A stretch of DNA of 49,624 nucleotides from Candidatus Methylacidithermus pantelleriae (GTDB lineage Bacteria; Verrucomicrobiota; Verrucomicrobiia; Methylacidiphilales; Methylacidiphilaceae). Shown here one piece after another: positions 27,816 to 38,875 of the stretch. Both the position numbers and the translations under genes were made by a program. Position 1 is the first letter of the stretch; each line of letters starts with the position of its first letter. The notes under the pieces were generated by a model. That model was not told the origin of the DNA. It was given only the letters and a program-made list of their open reading frames with translations, and made no database searches. The stretch is taken from NCBI RefSeq assembly GCF_905250085.1, contig NZ_CAJNOB010000007.1, forward strand, positions 1 to 49,624, written 5' to 3'.

Positions 27816-28841
27816 TTATAAAGGCTCTTGCAAGGTGATGCAATGAAAAGCCCCCAGTCCCCAGATGAGCCGACGCGCCTCCCAAAGCAGAATGCGCCGC
27901 CCGGGAAAGAACCCGGATAAAACCTCTTGGATTTGCCGTTCCTTAGCTTCCCATCCAAAAGAGGGAACAATCACGCAATGGTTGGCGATGTAGAAGTTGA
28001 CGTAGCTTGCCGGTAAGCGTTGGTGGCCATGCACGACGGCATCGGGAAGGGGAACGGGGACCACACAGAGCTTTTGCCCCCGGGCTGTTTCGCTTTTGGC
28101 CAAGCGCTGGTAGTTTTCCCAGCACACGGGGTAATTGGCGTCCTGGGGATCCTCGGGTAAACTGACGACAACCACACCCGGCGCCACGAAACGCGCAAGA
28201 TTGTCCACATGGCCGTCAGTATCGTCGCCTTCTAGCGATCCCGATAGCCAGATCACCCGCTTGACCCCGAGGAACTCCTCGAGAATTTGTTCCATTTCCC
28301 GTTGCGTCAATCCGGGATTGCGTCTTGGGTCCAGTAAGCAATCTTGAGAGGCAAGAAGCGTTCCTTCACCGTCAGTATCGATGGCACCCCCTTCTAAAAT
28401 GACCGGACCTTTCCACAGAGGGAGCCTTCGATATTGAGCAATTTTCTGAGGAACCAGGTCGTCTAGCTCCCACGGGGGGTATTTCCCACCCCAAGCGTTA
28501 AAACCCCAGTCAATGAGAGCCTTTCCGGCCGGGCCCACGAGAAACGTGGGTCCGTAATCGCGGGGCCACGGCTCGTAGGCAGGAAAATCATGCCAATAAA
28601 TGTTTTCCTTTTTTCCTTTGAGATAGCTCTGTGCTTGTTCCCGCTGAGCTTCGGAAAAGAGGCAAATGTGCACTTCTTCTCCTTGGGAAAGCTCATGGGC
28701 CAATTGAGCCCAGAGTTCCGGAATCCCTTCCCATCCACCCTCAAAGCTAATCCCGTCCTCTCTGGGCCAGCAGAGCCAGGTCGCCCGGTGGGTTTCCCAT
28801 TCGGCCGGAAAGCGGAAACCAAGTGCTTTGGGAGTGTTCAT
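27816..28841 (-). CDS. aguA: Agmatine deiminase
   Basis: AguA converts agmatine to N-carbamoylputrescine and ammonia, the first step of the agmatine route to putrescine. The 341-residue product shows the guanidine-modifying-enzyme fold: AEWETHRATWLCWPRE near residues 14-29, PRDYGPTFLV (substrate Asp), VILEGGAIDTDGEGTLLAS, LEGDDTDGHVDNLARFV (catalytic His-Asp) and AFHCITLQEP at the C-terminus, which carries the nucleophilic cysteine. The ATG overlaps the aguB stop by 4 bp, so the two enzymes are translated together. Arginine decarboxylase, which would supply agmatine, is not in the window. Confidence 0.95.
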   Translation of the reverse strand: MNTPKALGFRFPAEWETHRATWLCWPREDGISFEGGWEGIPELWAQLAHELSQGEEVHICLFSEAQREQAQSYLKGKKENIYWHDFPAYEPWPRDYGPTFLVGPAGKALIDWGFNAWGGKYPPWELDDLVPQKIAQYRRLPLWKGPVILEGGAIDTDGEGTLLASQDCLLDPRRNPGLTQREMEQILEEFLGVKRVIWLSGSLEGDDTDGHVDNLARFVAPGVVVVSLPEDPQDANYPVCWENYQRLAKSETARGQKLCVVPVPLPDAVVHGHQRLPASYVNFYIANHCVIVPSFGWEAKERQIQEVLSGFFPGRRILLWEARRLIWGLGAFHCITLQEPL

Positions 28842-29755
28842 GGGGAGGAAGAGCTTTGTGTGGCACTTGAGGATCCAAGGTTGGGGTCGAACAGTCCAAG
28901 AATGGACCGGTAACTGTCCACTCTACGGTCTCGCAAAAAGGGCCAGAACTTTCGGGTTTCTTCCACGAGGGATAGATCAAGCTCCGCGACTAAGATTTCC
29001 TCTTGTTCTCCGGCTTCCGCAACGATTCGCCCAAGGGGATCCGCCACAAAGCTGTGACCCCAAAACTCAAGCCCGGTTCCCTCGTCCCCTGCCTCCCACC
29101 CCACGCGGTTGACGGCCACAACATAACAGCCATTGGCAATGGCGTGTGCCCGCTGGACGATTTGCCATGCGGCCAACTGGTGCCTTCCTTCTTTCTCTTT
29201 CTCCTGCGGATGCCAGCCGATACTGGTGGGATAAAAAAGGAGCACTGCTCCTTGGAGGACACTACTGCGCGCAGCTTCGGGAAACCACTGATCCCAGCAA
29301 ATGAGGACGGAAAGGGGCCCGTAGCGGGTCGGCCAGACGCGGTAACCGAGGTCACCCGGGGCAAAGTAGTATTTTTCGTAATATCCGGGTTCTTCGGGAA
29401 GGTGCATCTTTCGATAAAGCCCCAAAACCTTTCCATCTTCACCCATAATGAGGGCGCTATTGTGGTAAACGCCTGGTGCCCTTCGCTCAAAAACCCCGCC
29501 GATAATCACCACGCCAAGTTCCTGGGCCACACGGGCCAGGGTGCGGGCGGTAGGTCCCCCAGGTATTTCCTCCGCAAGACGAAAATTGGCAGGGTCCATT
29601 TTCTGGCAAAAGTAGGGAGTTGCAAAGAGCTCAGGTGTACAGAGGATAGAAGCTCCCCGGGCGGCGGCTTCATGGAAAAGCCTTCCCGCTTTGGCTAGGG
29701 TTTCTTGGGAGTCCTTTTCGGCACCCATCTGGATCAACCCGACGGAAACTTTCAT
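28838..29755 (-). CDS. aguB: N-carbamoylputrescine amidase
   Basis: AguB hydrolyses N-carbamoylputrescine to putrescine, CO2 and ammonia, completing the pathway begun by AguA. The 305-residue protein is a nitrilase-superfamily amidase with the Glu-Lys-Cys triad visible. The Glu is in ILCTPELFATPYF, the Lys in GLYRKMHLPEEPGYYEKYYF, and the Cys in SVLICWDQWFPEAAR. The ELFATPYFCQ and PEEPGYYEKYYF stretches are characteristic of the carbamoylputrescine branch. I chose ATG 29755 (MKVSVGLIQ) over the slightly upstream 29779. It is 78 bp downstream of the prephenate dehydratase gene and overlaps aguA. Confidence 0.95.
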   Translation of the reverse strand: MKVSVGLIQMGAEKDSQETLAKAGRLFHEAAARGASILCTPELFATPYFCQKMDPANFRLAEEIPGGPTARTLARVAQELGVVIIGGVFERRAPGVYHNSALIMGEDGKVLGLYRKMHLPEEPGYYEKYYFAPGDLGYRVWPTRYGPLSVLICWDQWFPEAARSSVLQGAVLLFYPTSIGWHPQEKEKEGRHQLAAWQIVQRAHAIANGCYVVAVNRVGWEAGDEGTGLEFWGHSFVADPLGRIVAEAGEQEEILVAELDLSLVEETRKFWPFLRDRRVDSYRSILGLFDPNLGSSSATQSSSSP

Positions 29756-29833
29756 CGTCGAAATGACTCTAACTGGCATACCTCGATGCCGGCTGCAAGC
29801 TGGCCTTCTTTTTTTTTCGTTTCTTACTCTTTT

Positions 29834-30649
29834 CTAGGAGCTATAGGGTCGGCGAACCGGGTAGGAGCCCAAAAGGCGCATCTCCCACGTGTGTTTTTTC
29901 GCTTTCTCTGTGGCCTGGATAAAACGCGGGTCGGTGTTGGGAGCCTGGACACTAAGAAAGAAAAAATAGGTGTTTGGATGGCCCATCACCGGGTGAGACA
30001 CAATTCGCTTGAGGTTCAGCCCCTCCTCCCGAAAAGGTTCCAGAAACGAGCAGAGGCTACCCACTTTCTCCTTAAGCAAAACAGCCAGGCTGGTTTCCCT
30101 CGCTCCCGACCCCGCGGGGCGGTGCCCCAAGACAAAGAACTGGGTGAGATTTGCGGTATCGTCCGCCACAGGATATTCGAGAACCTCTAGCCCGTAAAGA
30201 ATCGCTGCATCGCGGGTGGATAGAGCTGCAGACGCAGGCTCAAGAGAGGCAAGTCGGGCTGCTTCCGCTGTGCTGGCCACACGTCGCAGCTGGACTTCTG
30301 GAAAACGTTGCATAATCCAGTTCCGGCAGTGATAGAGCGGGGCCGCATGGGAGTAGAGGGTCTTGATCTTGGCGCCTCGCCGACCCAACAGGGCTAACCG
30401 GACGCGCAAAGCTAGCTCCTCGCGGATGCATAGGGAGAAACTTCGATCCAGAAGAAGATCGACCGTTTCGGGGATCATTCCGCTGGAGGAATTTTCGATG
30501 GGGACAATGCCCGACGACAAAGGATGGCGTCGCACGTATTCCACCACCTCCGGAATGGACGGAAGAGGCAAAAGCTTCCTTTTGGGGAAGCGTTTCTTGG
30601 CCACAAGGTGGGAAAAGGTTTGGGCCGGTCCCAGAAACGCAACGCTCAT
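29834..30649 (-). CDS. pheA: Prephenate dehydratase (PDT + ACT), divergent
   Basis: PDT converts prephenate to phenylpyruvate in phenylalanine synthesis. The 271-residue protein has the monofunctional PDT-ACT layout without chorismate mutase: VAFLGPAQTFSHLVA at the start, SGIVPIENSSSGMIPETVDLL (about 46-66), STRDAAILYGLEVL (144-157), then an ACT domain from about residue 186. Two conserved motifs are changed. The catalytic TRF triad is T169-Q170-F171 (NLTQFFVLG). The phenylalanine-binding ESRP of the ACT domain is VSHP at 217-220, and the usual GAL is GSL at 197-199. Activity or feedback control may therefore differ. It precedes aguB on the same strand. Confidence 0.85.
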   Translation of the reverse strand: MSVAFLGPAQTFSHLVAKKRFPKRKLLPLPSIPEVVEYVRRHPLSSGIVPIENSSSGMIPETVDLLLDRSFSLCIREELALRVRLALLGRRGAKIKTLYSHAAPLYHCRNWIMQRFPEVQLRRVASTAEAARLASLEPASAALSTRDAAILYGLEVLEYPVADDTANLTQFFVLGHRPAGSGARETSLAVLLKEKVGSLCSFLEPFREEGLNLKRIVSHPVMGHPNTYFFFLSVQAPNTDPRFIQATEKAKKHTWEMRLLGSYPVRRPYSS

Positions 30650-30801
30650 GGGAAGACCTTTCTCATAGGGAGGCCGGGGTAAGGTAGGAGAAAAAGTAGG
30701 CCGGACGCAAGGATGGCAAAAAGGGGATGATCTGAGAAACGAAACCGGAGCCTTTGGGGAAGGTTGACACGGAGGGAAATTGCCGTTTTTAGTGGCTCGC
30801 T

Positions 30802-31802
30802 ATGCTGGAATCTTTCCCCGAAGTATCCTCGCTTTTCGAGAGTTTTGCACGTCTCCGGATCCTCGTGGTGGGGGACCTCATGCTGGATGAATACCTGTGG
30901 GGCCGTGTTGAGCGCCTTTCCCCCGAGGCTCCTGTGCCGGTGGTTGAGGTGGAGCGGACAAGCTACTACCCAGGAGGAGCAGCCAACGTGGCTCGCAATG
31001 TACTCGAGTTTACGCCCTTTGTAGTGGTAGCGGGTGTGGTGGGGGAGGACGCAGCCGGGCAACTGGTGCGGAAACTTTTGGCCGACGCAGGGGCCGATGT
31101 GAGTGGGGTTTTTGCCCTGTCCGATCGGCCGACGACCCAGAAAACCCGGGTCATCGGAAGAAAACAACAGGTGGTACGGGTGGACCGCGAATCCCGCGAG
31201 CCTCTGCCTGCAACAATCGCAGGCAAAATGCGTGAGTTCCTTGCCTTGCGGTTGGGAGAGGTCGATGCCGTCATTTTGGAAGACTATGGGAAAGGAATGT
31301 TTACACAGGATATGGCTGACGCAATTCTCCTTGCCTGCCAGCGCCAGAAGAAACTATCAGTCGTTGATCCTTGCTTATCCCATGCTGTCCAGTGGGTGGG
31401 AGCGCGGGTCGTTAAACCGAACCGGAAAGAGGTTCTCTTGCATGCCAAGGAACCCCAGCGGGAGGGGGAAAGAGCTTCCCTTGAGCGGGCGGCTCGTCTT
31501 CTTCGCAAGAGCTGGAACGTCTGGTGTGTGGTGGTTACCCTGGGAGAGGAAGGAATGCTGGTCGTTGAGCCCGACGGGGAACACTGGATTTGTGGGATCC
31601 GGCGAGAGGTCTTCGATGTGACCGGAGCCGGGGATACGGCTGTGGCCCTATTAACGCTCGGGCTTGCCGCAGGTCTTTCCCCGAGGCAAGCGGCGGTCAT
31701 TGCCAACTGCGGTGCTTCGGTGGTCGTGGGCAAGCTAGGGACAGCGACGGTTGGACGGGAGGAACTCGCTAAGGCTTTGCTCGAATCGGCTCCTGGGCAA
31801 AG

Positions 31803-31806
<4 letters not shown>
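30802..31806 (+). CDS. rfaE1: D-glycero-beta-D-manno-heptose-7-phosphate kinase
   Basis: RfaE domain I (HldE N-terminal half, HldA) phosphorylates heptose-7-phosphate at C1 on the way to ADP-heptose for the LPS core. The 334-residue protein is a ribokinase-family kinase alone, without the adenylyltransferase half. It has RILVVGDLMLDEYLWGRVERLSPEAPVPVV near the N-terminus and YYPGGAANVARNV (the GGAANVA substrate loop). VVKPNRKEV follows, and FDVTGAGDTAVALLTL near the C-terminus holds the catalytic Asp and anion hole. ATG 30802 has no strong ribosome-binding site. The GTG of kdsB overlaps its stop by 4 bp. It heads the LPS operon, divergent from pheA. Confidence 0.93.
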
Positions 31807-34153
<2,347 letters not shown>

Positions 34154-34250
34154 AGACCAAAACCAGGGGGCATGGCCGCTAGAAACGACGGGGAAAACGA
34201 AAGGAAAAGGAAAACGGGTTGGGGAGAGTTGGGAGGGCTAACCCTAGACC

Positions 34251-35051
34251 ATGAAGGACAGAACCCAAAAAAACCCTCTGGTTCTTATCGCTGGGCCCTG
34301 CTTGCTCGAAAGTCTCTCTCTTGGCCTGGAGGTGGCGGAGTTCCTTAAGGAAGAGGCCGTGTGTCGGGGATTTCAATTCGTTTTTAAAGCCTCCTTTGAT
34401 AAGGCCAATCGGAGTTGCATTAGCTCCCCCCGGGGACCAGGACTGGCGAAGGGTCTGGAAATGCTTGCAGAGATTCGGAATCGAGTGGGAGTAGCGGTAA
34501 CCACCGACGTGCACGAGTGCTGGCAGGTACGGGAGGTGGCTTCGGTAGCCGATCTTATCCAAATTCCTGCCTTTCTTTCCAGGCAGACGGAACTTTTGCT
34601 CACCGCTGCGCGGTCCGGCCGGCCGGTTAACGTAAAAAAGGGGCAATTTTTAGCCCCAGAGGATGCCGATCGGATCGCCGAGAAACTCCGGGCCGGAGGG
34701 TGTGGAAATTATTTTATTACCGAAAGAGGGACAAGTTTTGGATACCGGGATTTGGTTGTTGACATGCGCTCGCTTGCCCTTATGAGGCGAGCGGGTCACA
34801 GGGTTATTTTTGATGCAACTCATTCCGTCCAGCGCCCGGGAAGTCTTGGGAATTCTTCGGGAGGCGATCGGAGCCTGGTTCCCGTGTTGGCCCGGGCTGC
34901 GGTTGCGGCTGGGGTGGATGGACTTTTTATGGAAACCCATCCGGACCCGGATCGAGCCTGGTCCGATGGTCCTTGCATGCTTCCCTTAAAAGAGATACCT
35001 AGCTTATTGGACACCCTGGGGGCCATTTATGAAGCCATTGTCCTTGGCTAG
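34251..35051 (+). CDS. kdsA: 3-deoxy-8-phosphooctulonate synthase (Kdo-8-P synthase)
   Basis: KdsA condenses arabinose-5-phosphate with phosphoenolpyruvate to Kdo-8-phosphate. The 266-residue protein has all the family landmarks: LIAGPCLLES, FVFKASFDKANRSCISSPRGPG, VTTDVHECWQ, IQIPAFLSRQTELL, VNVKKGQFLAPED, FITERGTSFGYRDLVVDMRSL, VIFDATHSVQRPG and METHPDPDRAWSDGPCMLPL. A Cys in the ANRSC motif marks a possible metal-dependent class. A GGGAGG-containing leader precedes ATG 34251, 97 bp after pyrG. Its 3' end overlaps the next gene (lptC-type) by 23 bp. Confidence 0.97.
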   Translation: MKDRTQKNPLVLIAGPCLLESLSLGLEVAEFLKEEAVCRGFQFVFKASFDKANRSCISSPRGPGLAKGLEMLAEIRNRVGVAVTTDVHECWQVREVASVADLIQIPAFLSRQTELLLTAARSGRPVNVKKGQFLAPEDADRIAEKLRAGGCGNYFITERGTSFGYRDLVVDMRSLALMRRAGHRVIFDATHSVQRPGSLGNSSGGDRSLVPVLARAAVAAGVDGLFMETHPDPDRAWSDGPCMLPLKEIPSLLDTLGAIYEAIVLG

Positions 35052-35544
35052 GGTCTTTGTGGTTCTTTGTGGGGTTGGGCTAGCCGCAGGGCTTTTGGCC
35101 CAGGAACCCGGTGCGGATGTCCCTCTTGGGTCAACCATTAAAAATTTTTACCTGCCTCACCGGGACGAAGCGGGTCGGCTTGTTTTGAGTCTTCAGGGAA
35201 AAGAGGCCAAAGTTTTAAGTGTCAACCGGACGGAAATCCGAGATCTCACGATTGAGCTTTACCAAGGGAGGGAGCCAACGGTCACCATTCGTTCCCCCCG
35301 TTGTGAGTTATGGAATCTCGAAAGCCGGTTGGTGGGACACGATGGAGTGCGTGTCGAGCGGAAGGACCTTCAGCTTACGTCACGTTCCATCGAATGGGAT
35401 TTGAAAAGTCGGAAAGGGATTCTCCATGGGAACGTCCGTGTGGTGCTCTATGGCCTGCCCTTGGGAGCTCCTCCCAAGGGTCTTCCAAGAAACCCTAACT
35501 CCAAAGTTCCTCTCGAGGGATCCGGTGGAGCAACGGGGAGCTAA
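35029..35544 (+). CDS. lptC: LptC-type LPS export protein
   Basis: The 171-residue protein begins with a signal peptide or anchor (MKPLSLARVFVVLCGVGLAAGLLA) and continues with beta-strand-rich sequence: IKNFYLPHRDEAGRLVLSLQGKEA, then LTIELYQGREPTVTIRSPRCELW, SRLVGHDGVRVERKDLQL and RKGILHGNVRVVLYG. This is the OstA/LptC jellyroll pattern, where 'F....G.l.w.l.g..a.....i...l..p.' is usual. LptC links the LptBFG transporter to LptA in the periplasm. Assignment rests mainly on fold pattern and on the next gene being lptA-like. The start overlaps kdsA by 23 bp. Confidence 0.7.
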   Translation: MKPLSLARVFVVLCGVGLAAGLLAQEPGADVPLGSTIKNFYLPHRDEAGRLVLSLQGKEAKVLSVNRTEIRDLTIELYQGREPTVTIRSPRCELWNLESRLVGHDGVRVERKDLQLTSRSIEWDLKSRKGILHGNVRVVLYGLPLGAPPKGLPRNPNSKVPLEGSGGATGS

Positions 35545-35563
35545 TGGCTGGAATGGAGGCGTA

Positions 35564-36091
35564 ATGGAAGCGGCAAATCGTTGCGTGCGCTTGCTCGGTG
35601 TGCTGTTGGCGTGGATTTTTTTTCTACGCCTCTCGGGGATCTCGGCGTGGGGAGAAGGAGAGGAAGAGGAGGCTCCGGAGCTAAAAACCAATCCCAACGC
35701 GACGGTCATTACTTCGGAAGCCTTTCAGCTGGATATGGGCAAGCATGAGGGTCTATTTACTGGAAACGTGCTTCTTATGGGAAATAACCTGCGGATGAAG
35801 TCTTCCGACCTGACCGTGTACTTCGATGCCTCCGGAAAACAGGTAGAACGGTTGGTGGCCCGGGGGAATGTTGAAATTGAGCAGGGTAACCGGGTAGCGC
35901 GGGCGAGCCAGGCGGAGTATATCGTTTCGGAAGACAAGCTTGTGCTGACGGGTTCCCCCGAGCTTGTGCAGGATAAGAACCGGCTCACCGGTTCGACGAT
36001 TACGATTTACCGCTCCAGCGATCGAATGGAGGTCGATGGGCGCAGCCGTGTCGTTCTGTCGGATGTGGGAGCTAAGAAGGAAGACCATTAG
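35564..36091 (+). CDS. lptA: LptA/OstA-type periplasmic LPS transport protein
   Basis: LptA forms the periplasmic bridge that carries LPS to the outer membrane. The 175-residue product has a signal peptide (residues 1-30: RCVRLLGVLLAWIFFLRLSGISAWG). The OstA repeat follows: TVITSEAFQLDMGKHEGLFTGNVLLMGNNLRMKSSDLTVYFD, where 'a..f.GnV.v......l.ad.l.v.y.' is the family line. RVARASQAEYIVSEDKLVLTGSPELVQDKNRLTGSTITIYRSSDRMEVDG continues it. I chose ATG 35564, preceded by GGAGG, over the upstream ATG 35426 that lies inside lptC. Its end overlaps the next glycosyltransferase by 29 bp. Confidence 0.88.
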   Translation: MEAANRCVRLLGVLLAWIFFLRLSGISAWGEGEEEEAPELKTNPNATVITSEAFQLDMGKHEGLFTGNVLLMGNNLRMKSSDLTVYFDASGKQVERLVARGNVEIEQGNRVARASQAEYIVSEDKLVLTGSPELVQDKNRLTGSTITIYRSSDRMEVDGRSRVVLSDVGAKKEDH

Positions 36092-37274
36092 AGCATTGGG
36101 TGGCAAACGAGTTTTGATTCTTTCAGCCAGCGCGGGTACCGGTCATGTGCGAGCCGCCATGGCTCTTGACAAAGCTTTTCGTCAAGAGCCAGGGGTGGGC
36201 GAGGTGGTTACGGTAGACGCGCTCAAATTTACCAACAAACTATTCCGCGACTTTTATTCGAAACTTTACGTTCAGCTCGTGGTCAAAGCTCCGTCGGTGG
36301 TTAGCTGGGTTTATAAAATCACCGATGAGCCTTGGAAAACGGACCGGATGCGGCTCATGTTGGACCGCCTCAATACGCGCCCATTAGTCAATTTCATTTC
36401 AGAATTCGATCCCGACATTACGGTGTGCACTCACTTTTTGCCGGCGGAACTCATTTCCTATCTCATTGATAATGGCCAGCTTCATGCCAAGCTCTCCATC
36501 GTGGTGACCGATTTTGCTTGTCACGCAATGTGGCTTTGCCGGGTGTTCCATCATTACTTTGTGGCCTCGGAGGAAGCGAAAGTCCATTTGACGCGACTGG
36601 GACTCCCCGAAGATCGGATTACCGTTAGCGGCGTCCCGATTGATCCGGTGTTCCGGCCGGTAAACGAGCGAGAAAAGGTCTTGCAGGAATTGGGAATGGA
36701 TCCAGAGCTGCCTCTCTTACTGGTCTCGGGAGGGGCACTGGGGGTCAGTCCTGTGGAAGCGATCTTGGAAGAGCTTTCCTTTCTCGGTACACCCGCTCAA
36801 GTGGTCGTCATATGCGGGAGGAACGAAGTTTTGGCCCAAAGAATTCGACTGAACTTGCAGCTTCACCCGCATCCTTTGCCCGTTCATGTGATCGGCTATA
36901 CGGACCAGATGCATCGATGGATGGCAGCGGCTACCCTTCTGATTGGCAAGCCGGGAGGATTGACTGCGTCGGAAGCTATGGCCATGGGGTTACCGATGGT
37001 TATTGTTTCTCCGATTCCTGGGCAGGAGGAGCGCAATAGCGACTATCTTTTGGAGAGGGGAATTGCGATTAAGTGCAACGAGTTAACCACCTTGGCCTTT
37101 AAGGTGGAACAGTTGCTTCGGCATCCGGAACAGCTTGCGCAAATGCGGAAACAAGCTCTTGCGTGGAGTCGGCCCGACGCGGGGCAGGTGATCGTTCAGA
37201 CCCTCCTTTCGGAGGAGGAAGAGCCGGTGTTGGTGCCACGGAGGCAGATTCGCGCGGCTGGCAAAAGCAAATAG
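36063..37274 (+). CDS. MGDG-synthase-type glycolipid glycosyltransferase (GT28)
   Basis: The 403-residue protein starts with the MGDG-synthase N-terminal motif RVLILSASAGTGHVRAAMALDKAF near residue 16, the acceptor-binding loop of processive diacylglycerol glycosyltransferases and MurG relatives. Further landmarks are DITVCTHFLPAELISYLI, SIVVTDFACHAMW, VTVSGVPIDPVFRP, LLLVSGGALGVSPVEAIL, VHVIGYTDQMHRWMAAATLLIGKPGGLTASEAMAMGLPMVIV and PGQEERNSDYLLERG, the UDP-sugar binding domain. It probably makes a glycosyl-diacylglycerol, so membrane glycolipid rather than LPS. Its start overlaps lptA by 29 bp. The acceptor and sugar are inferred from the family, not shown. Confidence 0.85.
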   Translation: MWELRRKTIRALGGKRVLILSASAGTGHVRAAMALDKAFRQEPGVGEVVTVDALKFTNKLFRDFYSKLYVQLVVKAPSVVSWVYKITDEPWKTDRMRLMLDRLNTRPLVNFISEFDPDITVCTHFLPAELISYLIDNGQLHAKLSIVVTDFACHAMWLCRVFHHYFVASEEAKVHLTRLGLPEDRITVSGVPIDPVFRPVNEREKVLQELGMDPELPLLLVSGGALGVSPVEAILEELSFLGTPAQVVVICGRNEVLAQRIRLNLQLHPHPLPVHVIGYTDQMHRWMAAATLLIGKPGGLTASEAMAMGLPMVIVSPIPGQEERNSDYLLERGIAIKCNELTTLAFKVEQLLRHPEQLAQMRKQALAWSRPDAGQVIVQTLLSEEEEPVLVPRRQIRAAGKSK

Positions 37275-37321
37275 GATTGCCTGTCTTTTAACGCTTCTGG
37301 AGGATGGGAACGGGACGACCG

Positions 37322-38875
37322 ATGGATTTTTCTTTCCTACGGCCTTTGGAGAAAGAGGATGCTGGGCGTTGTCTACCCTTTCTATGGGGAGTAGCCACAT
37401 CCCCGTACCAACACGAGGGAGGGTATAACGGCCCTGGAGAGCCTCAAAACAACTGGGCGTGGGCGGAAGCGGCGGCTCGAGTGGAGCGTTCGGGGGAGGC
37501 AGTAGGGTTTTGGAAACGGGCGGAAAGCTTTCTGGAAGAGGTGGCCCGGCTGGGCTTAAACGCCTTTCGGATGGGTATCGGATGGGAGCGCGTCCAGCCA
37601 GTCCGCTTCCTTCATTCGCAAAAGAGAGCTGCCAGAATGGTTCCCCCGTTTGACCAGGAGGCTCTGGACCGCTACGCGGCGATCCTAGCGTATTGTCGCA
37701 AGCTTGGTCTAGAGCCGGTCGTGACCTTGCACCATTTTACTCATCCTGCGTGGCTGGGCCCCGACGCCTGGCTATCCGATGGAACGGTCGTTGCCTTCGA
37801 GAAGTTTGTTCACAAGACGGTCAGTTATTTCCTTAAGGTTCTTCCGGCCGATTACGGGTGTCCCCCTCCCCGGTTCTATCTCACCATTAATGAACCGAAT
37901 GTGTTGGCCCTCTGTGGTTACTTCTTCCCTCTATTCCCTGTCACTCAAACACATGGCCTGCGTGCGATGCTGGGAGCTTTGGCCCGGCTTTTGGAGGCTC
38001 ACGTTCGGGCTTTTGATTGCATCCATGAGCTTTACCAAGGGTTGGGTCTGTACCCTTGGGTGAGCCTCAACTTGCATGCTTCCAATCTTTACTGGCTCGA
38101 TATGGCTTGGTGGGATCTTTTGCACGCAGGGCCTTTGGGACTGAAACCCGACCAAGCGTTTGCGTACTTAAAGGATCGGGCACGTAGCTTGGAGAGGCGT
38201 TTGAAGAAGGAGCTCTCACTGCGGTTTCCTCTTTCCCAAAGGATACTCGGCGACTGGTTTCGTTGTTTGCATCATGGAATCGCGCACCTTTTGCCGTCGG
38301 AACGTTGTTGGAGAAGGCTTGTTAGGCTATTGGGTTCTCGTCCCAGCCCACCGCTGGATTTTGTCGCCTTCGATTACTACCTTCCCCTGGTAGAGGATTG
38401 GTTTCACAGACCCCGGCTCAAAGAGTTCGGTGGGCTTAAGGGCAAGAACTGGGCACAACGTCTTGCCTCCCTCTGTACAGTGCGATGGTGGGAATGGCCG
38501 TGCAGAGCTTCGGCACTCGAATGGTTTGTCACCCAGTTGGCAGAGTTTGGCCTCCCCCTTCTCGTCGCAGAGAACGGGATGGCGGAGCGGGCCACTGAAA
38601 GAGCTCGGCCGGATGGTGTATCTCGCTCCGAATACATCATCCAGCATGTACGGGAGCTGGTCCGGTTGCGCAGGGAAGGGCACCCACTCTTTGGCTATTT
38701 TTATTGGTCGCTCGTTGACAATTACGAGTGGGGAACCTATGAACCAGAGTTTGGGCTTTTTTCCCTATCGCCCGAGGGGAGGCTCCAGGAAAAGACCTCG
38801 GGGTCTGACGGTGACTCGGCCGCGGAGGTCTTTGCCCAGGAGGTAGCGAAGGCTCAGGAGCTTGTGGGTGTATGA
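37322..38875 (+). CDS. GH1 family beta-glycosidase-like enzyme
   Basis: GH1 retaining glycosidases use two glutamates. Here the acid/base is in YLTINEPN (near 37885) and the nucleophile in LLVAENGMAE (near 38572), both intact. FLWGVATSPYQHEG at the N-terminus is the family's 'FlwG.AtsayQ.EG' sugar-binding start. NAFRMGIGWERVQP and VVTLHHFTHPAWL follow, and GYFYWSLVDNYEWG is the aglycone/glucose-binding end. At about 517 residues it is longer than the usual 450, with an insert in the middle (about 38160-38340). No signal peptide. ATG 37322 is chosen; ATG 37304 is also in frame but directly abuts the GGAGG. It overlaps the MBL gene by 4 bp. Confidence 0.88.
   Translation: MDFSFLRPLEKEDAGRCLPFLWGVATSPYQHEGGYNGPGEPQNNWAWAEAAARVERSGEAVGFWKRAESFLEEVARLGLNAFRMGIGWERVQPVRFLHSQKRAARMVPPFDQEALDRYAAILAYCRKLGLEPVVTLHHFTHPAWLGPDAWLSDGTVVAFEKFVHKTVSYFLKVLPADYGCPPPRFYLTINEPNVLALCGYFFPLFPVTQTHGLRAMLGALARLLEAHVRAFDCIHELYQGLGLYPWVSLNLHASNLYWLDMAWWDLLHAGPLGLKPDQAFAYLKDRARSLERRLKKELSLRFPLSQRILGDWFRCLHHGIAHLLPSERCWRRLVRLLGSRPSPPLDFVAFDYYLPLVEDWFHRPRLKEFGGLKGKNWAQRLASLCTVRWWEWPCRASALEWFVTQLAEFGLPLLVAENGMAERATERARPDGVSRSEYIIQHVRELVRLRREGHPLFGYFYWSLVDNYEWGTYEPEFGLFSLSPEGRLQEKTSGSDGDSAAEVFAQEVAKAQELVGV

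Noticed and set aside
27211-27846. 211-codon plus-strand open frame in the gap before aguA
   Set aside because: No family resemblance, skewed Ser/Pro/Arg/Phe composition, no ribosome-binding site, and its end runs antisense into aguA.
30764-30769. TTGACA upstream of rfaE1 as a -35 box
   Set aside because: No acceptable -10 at 16-18 bp (TTTTAG at best), and the start would be almost at the ATG.
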